DNA of 64,000 nt from Metopolophium dirhodum. Its lineage: Eukaryota > Arthropoda > Insecta > Hemiptera > Aphididae. The translations under genes and the position numbers were made by a program. Of this stretch, positions 1 to 13,960 are shown piece after piece (position 1 is the stretch's first letter; each line of letters starts with the position of its first letter). The DNA lies in NCBI RefSeq assembly GCF_019925205.1, contig NC_083566.1, positions 5,208,001 through 5,272,000 of the forward strand, given 5' to 3'. The notes under the pieces are model-generated. The model did no database searches. It was not told the DNA's origin and worked only from the letters and a program-made list of their open reading frames with translations.

Positions 1-3000
1 CAAGAAATTGTTATCACATTAATGTGGTTAAATTGTATGCTTACTAAATATCAGAAACCACAACAGCAGCACAAAAGCAGCGAGGAGTTTTGCCGATGAA
101 AATAAAAAATAAAAAAACCTTAATCGGTTGTCATAGTTATAATGACTGTTATATCTGTCACGTCATCTGTTTTCAAAAACATGTTTACAAAGTTACCATC
201 TGCAAGTTTGACAGTTTTCGCATATCCATTTATAAACACTTTATAAGCAGGTTCTAAATATATTGTTCGAAAATAACAATGCATAACAACCATAGATACT
301 TAGATTTTTTTATGTTACAAAACCACTAAGATATTGTCGTACAACTATTGTAACAAAAATAGTAAATACATCAATCAAAATAATATTATATTAACACGTT
401 GCAACCAATAAAAAAAAAAGAGGATAATCGGTTTTTATATTGAAACGCTTAAGTTATGGTAAAATCTTGCGTAGTACCTATTAAGTTTTTACTAAATTAT
501 GATCATAATATTATAAACGTGATTCTATAAAACTGTAAGATAAATCTTTAATCTTTATAATATGTAATATGTTTTGAATTATAAGTGCTTATATTAATAT
601 AGTAAGATATAAACAAGTATTTGGGAAATAATTTCTTAAATATAAAATTTAATAATCGTATGTATGATAAAACTATTTTGTATAAATAAATTTAATAAAA
701 TGTATGGCAAATAGAACATATTATAACAGAAAATTTGTAGATTAAAAATAAATAATATATTTTAGAAACAAAAAATTAATATTTTTTTTATTCATGAATT
801 CTGTATACTTAGTTCAGTAAAGGTTTTCAAGTGCGACTTATTTAATCTTCATTAGTGTTCATCAATATTAATATTACGCATTTTAGTGCAACCACAATTT
901 AAAAGAAATACTTTAAGATACCAATTAAGTTGTTTTATTGGGTAAAACTCTCAGTACTTAAAATTTAAAGACGTGTTATAATTGTACATGTAATATTTGA
1001 AGTTGTCAGCATAACGTACTTTTAGTGGTTTAATTGTTACGTTTCATTCCATTATTTTTGGTTAGTACAAAAGGTCGTACAATTTCCTGGCATTTTAATT
1101 TATAAACTCAAGTTACCTTTATTTTTCATCTAATTTCTCCATATTATAACTAACATATAACGTTTTTCTAGCTCATTCAATATAATATTCAAACAAAATT
1201 TCTAAAGAAGAAATAATTTAACTGAATAGTTTATTACTGTAAGTCATTAAAATTATGAATTCGTCTTAGTTTACAATTTATAAATAAATTATTTTTTACA
1301 GAAAAACTTCAGGATTATTTCTATAGAATACAATATTTACAATTAATTATTATTTTAACTATAACATAAAAAGTTTAAAGGAAATATTAACTGCAAATGA
1401 ATAATATTTTAGAGGCAATGTATATAATAGTGTAAATGTGTGGAATACACATTTCACGGGCATTTTTGGACAATATGTATAATTTATTATTTCAAACATT
1501 TCTATATTTTCCGCACAATTTATAAAATAACCAATTTATTGCGGTTTATGTGAACTTTAAAACAACATATAATTCATATTGATATTTTATTATAGTTATT
1601 CGTGCAAATAATGGTGTTCAAGTAGTTCAAACATTTAAAAAGTACTTAAACTACATTTCGTGTTTAATGTCTTATTTTAGTATATTAGTTATTATATAAT
1701 ATTATATGTTATTATTTATTCACCATCAACTATCATGGTAATAATATAAAACTGTGTATGCACTCAATAATAACTCCCATACTACTCAATTTTTATAATA
1801 TTGATATTTCAAAATTTCAAAAACACAAACTGTTAATCTGTTTTATTAATACCGGTTACCTAATTACTTAGGTGTGGCCATGTATCATAATCCATATAGT
1901 CATAAAAAAATGTTTTAAAAAAATACAGTATAGTCAACGGTCTACCCTGACAATCACATACCGGAAATTTACTGAAGCTTTTAATATAATTCGGTATGCG
2001 TATAATGAAGAATTTCTAGCAAAGTGCAAAGTTCCCGGATGACTATGTAAATCAAAATGTTACGGAAGTATAATCCGTGTATTAATAAATAGTGATAAAA
2101 TATAAAATCATTCTTTTTTCAAAATACATTTTTAGGTTTGTAGGTCATCATTAAATAAAACTCAATACATGATATCTACATATTATTTTGAATTAAATTG
2201 CAAGCCATGTAATATTTGTCTTCGCATAATAAAACTACTAATGTGACTACCTTTATCTACTGGCCCACTTACATTGGAATTCTTAACGATTCCCTGGAAT
2301 TTGACGAAATTCCCAGTTTTTTAATATACCTACCCGTAAAAATAGTATACAATGGAAATTATTTTAAATCTGCACACACAAATATATATAATATTTCCCA
2401 ACTCAAAGGTTTGATAATTTATATCAAATAGCTAGTCGTTGACGACAAGCCATAGTACTTGTTTTTTGATCACGAGAAAATGGATTCTTCTTACGGAGAG
2501 CTTATTATTATATAGCAAAATTTACAAGAAGTAAATTGGAGATTATTTTTGAGATGACTCTCAGGAATAGCGCACCACTTTTCTTTCAGTTTCAAAAAAG
2601 AAATGCATTCAACAAAATTTCCAAATTAAAGTTTTACCAACAAACTTGAAAGATAATAGCATAAATGAATTGTTGGACTTAGCTAATGTAATACGTTGTT
2701 TTGAGAAATATTTTTAAATTTTCGAGGCAAATAAAAATAAATAAATATAAATCTGAGAAAAGTCGTAAGAAAAATAACCAGGAAACAACGAATTATTTCG
2801 CCTAGAGCTATCATTTGGAATATACTGTACAAATTCAGATTTTACCTAACACCTGTTTCAAGTATAAAATAATTACTAGCAAACAAAATGTATAAAATCA
2901 TTATATTTTGATTTCGTGTTAATTTATGTTCTAGTTATGCGTGATTTTAATCGCCATGTTGGCGTCAATGGTGAATCGTATTGTTCTTTAACACATCATA

Positions 3001-3270
3001 TAATTATGTTCTTAAATTTGTTATTATATTTCAGTACGTGTGCGTTAAAATCCCAAAGTAAATAATCGGAAAAAACAATATATACGTCGGTCGGAAATCA
3101 ATTCAATCGTCGAGAAAAATAAAGATAAAAAGGTTATAAAAGAAGAAAAAGAAGGAAAAAAAATAATAATAGTAAAGTTTGAGCTTGACTGATATTGAGT
3201 CCCTTGTTTCAAGTCACATCAGTCATTCTCGATTGGCGATCGGTTAAAGTTTGTTATGTTATATTATTAT
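1..3270. other. AT-rich noncoding DNA
   Basis: No splice-supported exon, repeat or transposon end was recognised. A weak frame at 2,216-2,431 starts with TTG and has no recognised domain. Confidence 0.6.
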
Positions 3271-3498
3271 TTTCCACCCCCCCCCCCCTCCCCCTGCGCG
3301 TTTCATCACCACCGTGACCGTTCAAAGGTTACATAGATAAGGACCTATATCGTCTCGACATTTGCCCGGGCAATCCATCACCACGCATACCATCAACTAG
3401 GGACAGCTTGTTAAATTCGGTCGTTGTCATAGTCGCACAACGGTCCCTTTTCAATAGTTCGCGGGCGTGGAAAAATCGTATTAAATAAAAAAAAAATG

Positions 3499-3530
<32 letters not shown>

Positions 3531-5929
3531 GAATAAATAACAATAATAATACAATATAAATAATATCCGAAGAGTAGAGAATGAGACAATATAATAAATA
3601 TACTTTGTATTCCCTCTGTCTTTCGGTACAGTTGCAAGTCCCTGGGGCACGTTACTGTTTGTTACTGGATCTGATTAACGTAATGTACCGTTAACATATA
3701 TAGGTACCAACCTCACGACACTACTTTTCTACTACTGACTGCACGTCTTGTTCTCTCTTTTATCATTACCACTATTATATTATCACTTCCACTCTGCTAC
3801 CAACATATTACCACTACCTAATACTATAGTTACTACTACTACTACTACGGCTACAACTACAAATACCTACCACTACTGCTACTATAATATTATACTTCCA
3901 TCACTTCTATTTTCACTACACAACTATACGACTATTACTACTACAATCCAGACAAAATGGTCCACCGGTCGCAATTACCGTTACCGGAAACGATGCAGAA
4001 ATAATAGGCTCCTAAGTCGTTCCTGTCCCCCGTACCACGGGCTTACGCGATACTTTTAAACTCGATCACCGTACCTAAAACAAAACACATTTATAATAAT
4101 ATAAACATTATATACAATATACATATATAGGATGAACAGATAGATGGATAAATAGATGTACACACGTTTTAGGAAAAAGGTGTTTCTCTGCAGATTCACA
4201 AACAATATGCTCTCGTATTTCTATGGTTGTATATAAAAAAAACATATGTGACGGTTTATACTTTTCACGAATAGTCACGTCGATACCTACTACTGAGAGC
4301 AATCCAATCGAATTTGCTGTATATGCGCGCAGTAAATGGTAATATGATTTCGTACTCATTCCGCTGTTTATTTTCTATACAAACAATATAAAAACATCAG
4401 TTCCTGTATTTTTTCTCTATGTTTTTTTTGTATCTATAAGACAACAAGACAACCACCGCTAATAACATTGTTTATTTGATATAGAAATTCAACTAATTTA
4501 GACGTGATTGTATTTTTTTTTATTTTCAACGATGTTCAATAAAATCTAGATAATATCATATTGTTTATCATTCCAACGGCAGCATTTTTACGATGGGTCA
4601 CAGAGAAACCGATGGTTTAAACTATTATGCCGATATTTTATTTTTTCTTACTTGGAGATTAACACTGACATAATATTATTATTTAATATGGCATCTGTAG
4701 TCTGTACGTATTATTGGCATCTCACATGAGCGTTCGGAATAATTTTATGTCAGATGATTTATTCGAATCCATTCAACATTTTAAAACAACTCGACATAAT
4801 TACAACTGTCGACGTAAAACTTTATACCGATACGGTCAATTAAATACAAACGAACGAAACGTCGCTTGGAATTGATACGTGACAGAAATATTGGAGCGTT
4901 TCATTTTTACTACATACAAACATCTATAGTTGTTGATTTATTTATCGTATGGTCAAATACTCCTCGTTGCAACGGGTGTTCGTGACGTGCACCCTCTTTG
5001 CGTTTCATGTTTTCCAACCACTGCGTATAAAGTTATCTGATAAATCTAGTATTGTTTAACTTATAGACGTTTTAAGATGATTGTTGTTGTAACGAATCTA
5101 CGCTGTTTTCACTTTGTGAGAAACACATTACGAACGCATTAGCCTATAGTGTTTGCTTAAAAATAAAACTCATACAACGGATGATAGTCTATCATGGGAG
5201 CTAGGTACTATATTATTATTATTAAATTTGGCGATTTCCATCATTGCTGTAGTATACAAGTCAATGGTAGCTAGCAAATAATAATATGATATTTGTGTTA
5301 CATAAATATATTCTTTTAATTTTTTTCCTTTTAATGATGTAGGTACGTTATTTGAGAATAAATTAAATACACTTTGCTTTACAATAATAGTAATTAAAAT
5401 ATAAATAAAATATAATATTATTCGCAGTATCATTTGGAAATTTTTCGACGATTTTATGATTTGACTTGATTTATTTCCGAAGTCCGAAGTAAGCCATGGT
5501 CAATGTTATAATATTATTATTATTTACGATAGTATTTTTTTATGAATCGCATTCAAAAAATATTATTAGAATATATGAATTTAAATATTTCAACACGAAA
5601 AATGTTCCCTTTATATGAGATTAATAATAATATAAAATGATGTAATCGGATATAATATAACAAACGGAATCACAGATTCTCATTCGACCTGCATAATATA
5701 TTTGACCTTTCATGCATACATCTATTGTTCCTATTACTTTATGACGTTTCTACCATATTATGCGTATTATACCATTGTTTATTTATTATTGCGTAGTTCA
5801 TCTTTAAAACAAGTAGAATACGCCAAAAATTAAATGTACGAATTTTCTTACGTTATTGTTATCGATATACCTATCCCGTTTACTCGTGTGCACAAACGCT
5901 CAACATTGTATTTGTATATCTAAGTGCAG
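3271..5929. other. Noncoding, with homopolymer and ACT-rich simple sequence
   Basis: Contains a C13 run near 3,278, the TA microsatellite and an imperfect ACT/TAC-rich tract at about 3,750-3,960, which explains the open frame there. Nothing else seen. Confidence 0.6.
3499..3524 (+). repeat. (TA)13 microsatellite
   Basis: Perfect TA dinucleotide run within otherwise mixed sequence. Confidence 0.97.
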
Positions 5930-8300
5930 GCCAAAATCCATATTGTGATACTATTCGTGTGTTTCTAGCTCACTCGACGGCGTGTGTGTTAGTGTGTGAC
6001 GAGCGTTGAACAAACGAGCCATTTAAATGGTTTAACACGACTAAACGATTTCGGCATAGGGCACTTGTCTGACGAGAACCGAGATTCAAAACCCCATCCC
6101 GCCACACACGCCGTCCCCTGGCAACAAATCATTCACCCTTCCCAACTCCTTCCGTTTTACGACTCAGTTTTCATTTACGTTTGTCGAGATTCCTTGTCGT
6201 CGTCGTCGGCATCATCGACCATCGTGCGCAGTGGACTCTCGATTTTGAGGCTGCTAAATATAACATGTCTCTCGCCTAAATATTATAATTACAGCACAAT
6301 AGCCGTGGTACGGTGACGATGATGATAATTATATTTAAACAATTTACATTTTAAAAAGAAATTCACCGACTTATCAGGACATTGTAAAACTGGCAATGGC
6401 GGAACAAAGACTTTATCATTCACATGGTCCCACACAAAGAAGTCTCATAGTGTGAGGTCATTTGGTGATCCTGAGAGCCAGGAATCGAGGTGCTGGTCTT
6501 GGTTATCTGCGCGACCTATTCAGCGTTATAGATAGTGTTGATTTAGGAAGCCTCGACCATTCACGGTGCCAACTTCCAAAGTGGAGGAATTGGAATACCG
6601 ATATTGTTCGTGTTACAGACGGGCGGTGGCCACATGTATGTAGAATTGTAAAGATTCGTGAAATATTTTTAATCTGTCTGTGTCACTGTTAAATTAAGTT
6701 TTAGTCATTGAAAATTGGTGCATTCTTTTTGGAACGTTCTTTAGTTTATCCTGCACGACGACGAGACGATAAATAGTAATATTTTTGGTTGCAGCTCTCC
6801 TAAACTCGTCGTCGTAATTACGAATATAGGTATATAATATTATGGTTTCATCTAGAACATTACAACCATAGTATACTGTAATGGTTTAGTGGTGCCGGGA
6901 AGGAAAAAAATTGGTGAAAAACACGTGCCACGCTGAAAATTTGCTTCGGTGTCGCGGTAATTACATTTTTTCACCGGTTATTCGCCTATGGAAGCCTAGC
7001 ATGATATCATACATTATTATGTTGATATTATAATATTTTTGTCACCCACCGACACCGTCACCGCAGCCGCCGCGTTATAATCCGTAAACGTGCACCGGTG
7101 CTTCCATTATATAGCTGTAGGGGTAAGTACGTACCGCACGTAGCAGTATCGCTTTACGGCTTGTCAGCAACGTGTTGTAGTCTCTCGTCGGTGGATGAAG
7201 TTTCTCACACACATTATGCCCGTACTACACACACACACATAATATGTTTATATGTATTGCGACGCCGGCCAAAAGACTCTTCGAGCGAGTGGTTCACATC
7301 GCAAATATTAATCAACTCGCACGCCCGAGTGTAACGACGTTCGGCGGTGGGCAACACCACGCACGCGCGCCACCGAATAACGACGTAGTAGGTAGGTATA
7401 CCCATACTTATGTGCGGCGGATGATGATGCCCCACATGCGTGAGACAGATAAACGTGACGCTGACAAATGAAGGAAAGCCCCGAGGCAATGCCGAAACCG
7501 TGAGGGTGAATTGAAATGTCGTCATCAATTTTATTTATGTTTACATATTATTATTATTATATAGGTACGAGAGGAATCGGAGGGGGGAGGGGAGGGTGGT
7601 ACGTACGCACCGCCGTCGAAGAAAGCACCGCCGCCACCAAACGCGAAATGGATAATAATAATAATATGAAACTCGAGAATTTATTGTAATACGTTATCCC
7701 TCGCCCCCGAAACACAGCGGTGCGACGACAATAACGCCACAAATGTGTATAGCTACGACGTAATACCACCGGTCTCGATGCTGTTATAATAATTTTCTGT
7801 TGAACATGATACACGTCATAACGCACCCTCCCCATCCCCCCCCCCCGAAATCAAACTAGTATAAGGTATAACTACCTCGCGTCTCGTCACACCGTCTATT
7901 TCTGTGTACACGACGGCTTAAACGGGAAACGTCGTAATTGCTGTTGTTGTTGTTGACCTGCCCGGCAAAGTGCGCATTGGTGTATCATATTTTTATCAAT
8001 AGGGACCTACCTAATAATAATCAGCTGTTAAAAAACTGAAAACTGACAACAATTAATTAATCATTATTGGAGCGAGACCTACGCATTTCGTCGCGCCATC
8101 GGATAATTCTGTTGAATTCCACGCGACTGCTTCAACGTCAGAGTTACGTTTTAAGTCTGCCCCGGAAAAGTGCGCATTGGTTTCATTAAAGCAATGTTGA
8201 CTAAAAAATATGATTTGTTACTTATATACGAAGACTCGACCGTCGTCGAATTGCATGAAATACGTAGGTGGATGTGTAGGTACGTCGCATCGATGGTAGT
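5930..8300. other. CpG-rich block, no resolved gene
   Basis: Markedly richer in CG dinucleotides than its surroundings. A good donor-like GGGGTAAGT lies at about 7,119-7,127 on the plus strand. The segment 6,355-6,700 is GC-richer and may be an old transposon remnant. Could hold a promoter or untranslated first exon; no coding frame is convincing. Confidence 0.4.
5990..6115 (+). mobile_element. Possible tRNA-like SINE head
   Basis: A B-box-like GATTCAAAACC (6,082-6,092) lies about 55 nt after ATGGTTTAACACGAC, which could be the D-arm of a tRNA-derived head. The A box is poor and no tail or target duplication was found, so this is tentative. Confidence 0.25.
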
Positions 8301-9375
8301 CATTGGACTATTATTGTAGTGATTGTTGTATTCTCAATAAACAATAATAACTATATATTTTTGTAGCGTACCTATATTGTTTATTATATTTTGTCACATA
8401 TTAGCCATGGGAAATAGCATTCACATTAAATCAAAGTCAATTAAGTGTAGCGGTTAAATAGCCGACACTTATTTGTGATTGTACAGCTGATGACAGCGTG
8501 AATTTAAGTTTCGGATGTCAAATAAAATACACATTACATCAATGATAATAATTGCATTTCTAATTTAAAAAATATAATATATTACATTCTTGTATAATAT
8601 TTTCTTCTAAATAACGATATTGTTCATGATTTAACATCCTTAAAAACGTTGTACTATAGCCTTGTTACTCTTCAAACTTTCAGAGATATTAGTCTTGCAA
8701 ATGATTGGAATAAATATATTACTATATAATATGTATATATGCAACAATATATTCTGTATAGCAATATTCTGCACTATAGAATTTGGCCAATTGTTTACCG
8801 AATATGTTTTACAGCGTGACTGTGCTAATATCAATATATTTTGTTCATAAAACGGAAGGTTATTGAGTGTCAGCCATATTTACTTAAGGGATCGGCTCCG
8901 TCATTGGTTGTAACTTTTTTTTTTATGTTCAAATAACGTCAAAATTAATTTCATATTATTTTCAAATTCTTTGCGTTAAAGCAAATAAATTGAAGTGACG
9001 TGTTTATGCATCATTTTCATTTCTTCATCGGCGGAATATTTACGCCAAATAAAACCGTCACACTCAGTGCAAGGAATAATAATATATTATGTTTTCGTAT
9101 TCTTGATAACAAAATAATGTTGTAATAATTTATAGATGTGGTTGTCCTAGTAAGACAAATTATTTATTAAATCAAATAGTAATATTAGGTAATATGCCTA
9201 CTTGTATTTTTTTCTTTAACCTGTCTCACAATTATTCACAATAATCTGACCATAATAGACGGTTCAATAGCTTTAATAAACTAATTATTTTCATTTAATT
9301 ACAAAAAATAATAAATATTACATATACTAACGACTTACGGTTTAATGATAAAGTATAAATGATTTATTCAATAAT

Positions 9376-9422
9376 TGCATGACTATGATACCAATAAACT
9401 GTATTGGTATCATAGTCATGCA
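9376..9422. repeat. Perfect 21-bp hairpin
   Basis: TGCATGACTATGATACCAAT plus A, a 5-base loop AACTG, then the exact complement ending GCA. Flanks do not extend the pairing. No promoter or host gene is evident. Confidence 0.9.
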
Positions 9423-9714
9423 GTGATGTACAAAGAGAAAGATCTTAGACAGGCGTGGCAATATTTGGCACAACAATATTCCAAGAAAAATAATTAAAAA
9501 ATTGTATGATCCGATATTATTCTAATGTGTCCATATCAATTATTATGTTATAATTTGTACAAAACATATAAACAATGATTAATGATAATTATTTATGATA
9601 GAAACAAAAATGTTTGTGCTATTACATAGAAGGTACGTCGTTTACAAGTTAAGATAATATGGTGCCAATTCTCCAAATATTCCACCGATGTATGAAATTT
9701 TAAAATTATATTGT

Positions 9715-9888
9715 CAACGTAATTATAATACTTTTCCACTTCTATACTGTCAGATATATAATAGGGGGTTGGGGGTTGGTGTATTATACTAACAAAAATG
9801 ACAACGTTATTATAATACTTTTCCACTCGTATACTGTAAGATACATAAGTAGGGGGGGGGGGTCGGAGTATTAAGTTAACAAAAATAA
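9715..9888 (+). repeat. Two-unit 87-bp tandem repeat
   Basis: Units start CAACGTAATTATAATACTTT (9,715) and CAACGTTATTATAATACTTT (9,802). Both continue with TTCCACT, ATACTGT and AGATA, then a G-rich run, then AACAAAAAT. Confidence 0.8.
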
Positions 9889-12307
9889 CTTCAGAGGAAA
9901 AACTCCAGGGCCTCATAGAATTTTCGGATATGGATAGCTTTTTTTTTATCTTTAAGAAGAAGAATTTGTATAACCCTCATAAAACTTTGATACTTTATTG
10001 AATATTAAATAATGTTATAAAAAAAATTGTAAAAAAAGCTTAAAATTGTATTTTTTATATAGATCTATTGCAAAGTTTTAAATTAAAATATTAAAAAACG
10101 GAGTTCAGCGCGGGCTACAAAATTATTTCCTCTATTAATTAAAAAATTTAAATCATCAAATTTGGTTGATTCTACGTTACAGGATCATTATTCCCGTTGA
10201 CTGTATTTTTTACGGCAAAATTACATTGGGGCCGGGAGCCTTAAGTACAAAGTATCACCATTTACAATTTGACAAGACCTTCTCATAAAATATAAACTTT
10301 GTTTGGAATTTCTTAATACAATCATCCTACATTTATAACTATTAATATTGTGTAGATTGAGTTTTTGTATTATGACAATATACAACAATATACTATTGAG
10401 ATAAACGCATATACGCGGATGGAATTATAGAATTAATGATAATAACTTAATATGGGAACAACATTTACTGACATCATAAAGCAATTAAATTTGAACATAT
10501 TATTTATCAAAATTTGTAAATATACTACTGATACATTGTATTGATACATATAAGTATCTGTTGTATACTATTTGTTATGTAAAATATATAATGAAAAATA
10601 TTTTATAAAAACACAGTTGTCCTCTTCACTTTATAAAATGCAGCATACATAGAGATTATTACTTAATACTTGGCAAATGTAAACGTATAAATCAAATCTA
10701 AAACAAAAATAATTGATCAAATGAGAACCTTTTATAAAAACGATTTATTTTCTATTGGTTGGGTCTTTTTAATTTGATTTTATATCCAATTCGCATACTA
10801 TTTTGAATAACGTAAAATAATATTATGGGTTGCATTTACTACACAACGTCAGGTGTAATACGATTATTACGGTATAATATTATAAAAAGTTGTACTTTTA
10901 TAAAAATGCAATAACGGTATTTTAATTTCTTTTGTGTTATTGAATAAAAATAATACAACTTACTATAAATTCCAAAAAATTATATAAGTACCTTATATTA
11001 ATACCCTAATATTATGTTCTAACAAATAAATAAAATAAAGTTGAGCATTTTAGTGATAAAACTGTTTTATCAGGCATATAAATTTAAAACCAAAATCAAG
11101 TTGACATTTTTTTAGACGACCTTTTTATTATATCTTCCACTCAAGGGTTTATTTTACCGGTAAGGCGTATACATTATTATAATAATTTATTATGATCACA
11201 CGGCGTTTTGTATAGGCTATTCGGGCACTCCCCTGTCGTGGATGCATTTTATTGATTATTATAGTTTTCAAAGTATGATAAAATTGATAATTTTAAGGTG
11301 CAATTAGTAAGTATATAGTAGGTTTATAAACATATATTTAGAACACCTTATATCCCCGTTGTGTCAGTCCATTCGTTAGTTATCTACACATAGTTAGAAT
11401 TGTTTATTTTAAGGTGTTTATTTAATGTCCGTAGTTACTGTGCTTAGTTATAAGATTGATAATATTAAGATATTTACTTTCCATTTATGATATTAAGATA
11501 ATAAAATTATTGTATAAGTATTAAGTATTTAATATAGATTCATACTAGCCAAAATATACTACCAAAGTGTTAAGGTTACAAAATTCTGTTTAAACTATAT
11601 TTGGAATTATAGTTTATTGCACCGTGTTAAAATACGTTTAGAAACCGAGAATTTAGCACGCTCGTTTTGTGAGCTTCCCTAATGTCTTGTTACATATTAT
11701 ATTGTATACTTGAGGAGTAATTAAAAATTAAATAATTTCATATTTTTATGGTAAATATCGTACTCTGAATTATTTTTTCATAAAATCATTTTTATAATGG
11801 TCAGTATAGTGACAGTTAGAACATTAAACCTATTTTTTGGCTCCACTTTTACAGACAACACCGTCACTCTCACGACTAGCGAAATATTTGATTTCTTGCC
11901 AGCAGTTTGCCAGTAGGAGGTTTGTAGTGTGAAAAACTGACCAATGGGCACACAATTATATATACAACTCACAAACACATATTATGTAAACATTGATTTA
12001 GCGACCACGGATAACTCCTCAAATACTGTACACCCTAGGGAGACTAACATCCCAAAATTATCATTCCTCTAAACGATTTTATGTATTCGAATAGCAACAG
12101 ACTTGTTAATATGCAGAGCACTGTTGTACACTTGTACCCGACCGGCTAAAAATAGATTTAACTTTTACCAATAATTTGCGATTGAAGTGTGGATTTTCGT
12201 CCAACTGGTTGATCACTAAACGTCCGTAAATCCTACCTAACCTAAATATTTTAATATGCACTAAAGCAATTTTAACTGGAGCTATTGGTTATAAAATTAA
12301 TATTTAA

Positions 12308-12741
12308 GGGGATTCGATACCGTGATTTTCTGTTTTTGTCTAACACACGCGCGACATAGTATTTTAGACGTGTTTTTTGCCAAACATTCCATCTGATCTT
12401 TTGAAGCGATAAGAATTCTGAAAACAGATTTGAATTCGTCGTCAAGTCTACTTGAAATCGACTTTCCCACATTTTTAATATTATCCCCCAAATTCCAGAA
12501 AACGTCATATTAAAAAAGAGTATTTAAACATTTTTGTATTTCAATTTTTGGAGAAGCTAAAATCAAACAATCAAAATTGTGAGAAAGTCGATTTCAAGTA
12601 GACTTGACAACAAATTCAAATCTTTTTTCAGAATTCTCATCACTTCATTAGATCAATTGATATGTTTGGCAAAGAATCCGTCAAAAATCCTATGTCGCGC
12701 GTGTGTTAGACAAAAACAGAAAATCACGGTATGGAATCCCC
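12308..12741. mobile_element. TTAA-flanked foldback MITE
   Basis: Terminal inverted repeats of about 170 bp (12,308-12,482 and about 12,570-12,741) begin GGGGATTCGATACCGTGATT and end with its near-perfect complement. Direct TTAA lies immediately outside both ends (12,304-12,307 and 12,742-12,745), as expected of a piggyBac-type target duplication. The spacer is only about 90 bp and there is no transposase. A possible end fragment of the same family is at about 52,583-52,613 (ACACACGCGGG and ATCCCCTTAAG). Confidence 0.75.
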
Positions 12742-13499
12742 TTAAGTGAGATATTATATTATTGTAGTATTCTAGCTGATCTTGTACGAGGTTGATAGTG
12801 AAAAATTAAATGCCCATGGATTTACCCCTTCTCCCTCATTGCCCGTATTACTTAAAAAAAAATATTTATCAAGTTTCAACTATCAACTATAGTAAGCAAG
12901 ACGTAAATTCCATATACATCTGACCAGAATGAATTCATTTTTGAAAAAAAATTGTATTTGCAGCATACCAATTTTCCTAAAATTATCTGTAATTTTTCGG
13001 TAAAAGTATGAACTATTTGTATGAAAGACCTTGTATTAAATTGTCTAGCCATACAAATTAACTGTGGTTTTGACGAAATTTGAACTTTAAATGCCTATAA
13101 AAAATAACGATGATACCTATGTATCGTTAATATTTTACCTATAATAAAAACTTACGTATAACATTTTTAAGCATTTTGACCGGATAAATAATTTTTTATT
13201 GACATTTATAGAAAAAAAATTTTAATTAATCAAATACAATCCATATGAGGATGGTATAACCAAGCTGGTTTTATTTCTTTTAAATTTTTTTTTCTCTAAT
13301 TATTTTAAAAAGCACTGAGCATTTTCAATTTCGACCTGCTAAAAGTACCAACTAGATCCAATTTGCTTCCTAAAACATACATTGGGCATCGAAGCTTATA
13401 ATCAGAGCATTTTTTCTACCAGAAAAGTTGAAAAGTTACAAACATTTTAAAACACCTCGAATAAACATCTGAAGTTATTAGACTGGACAAAACAAAAAT

Positions 13500-13552
13500 A
13501 AAATTGTAACTAATTTTCAAGCCCCCCTATTGAAAAATCCTGCGTACGCCAC
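13500..13552 (-). mobile_element. Terminal fragment of a DNA transposon (hAT-like)
   Basis: The complement reads CAGTGGCGTACGCAGGATTT followed by a G-run, a widespread hAT-type terminus. The opposite end was not found, so only a fragment is called. Confidence 0.35.
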
Positions 13553-13960
13553 TGGTTAACTGCACTGATTTTTAACACAATTATTTGGGTTGTTCTTACC
13601 AAGTATAAAATACAAGTCTCAAATTTTTACAACCAATTTTAATACATTTTTTCTTTCTGTTACTTATAGCAAAAATATAATATTAGAATAAATACTTGGC
13701 TATGGATCGTTTATACACAACACAAATATTGCCTTTTATTAATAAAAAGTATGTTATAATATTTATAAATAATAGTTGTATTATATTGTATGCAATACGA
13801 ATTATTTAACTTTAGAATTGCCAAGGAAACTCGAAGTTGTTTGATTACCATTTGTGAGATAAGATTAGTCCCATTATAATTTGTGTTATAAGATTGCGGT
13901 GTTGTAAATAAATATTTCTGTACTTAATATTGATTTTGTCTTCAATATACTTGCTGAAAA

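Larger units (their letters stand above)
8301..12303. other. AT-rich noncoding DNA
   Basis: Apart from the 9,376 hairpin and the 9,715 tandem repeat, nothing recognised. Confidence 0.6.

Noticed and set aside
12231..12246. CCTACCTAACCTAAA resembling the insect telomere repeat TTAGG
   Set aside because: Only about two units; not a telomeric array.
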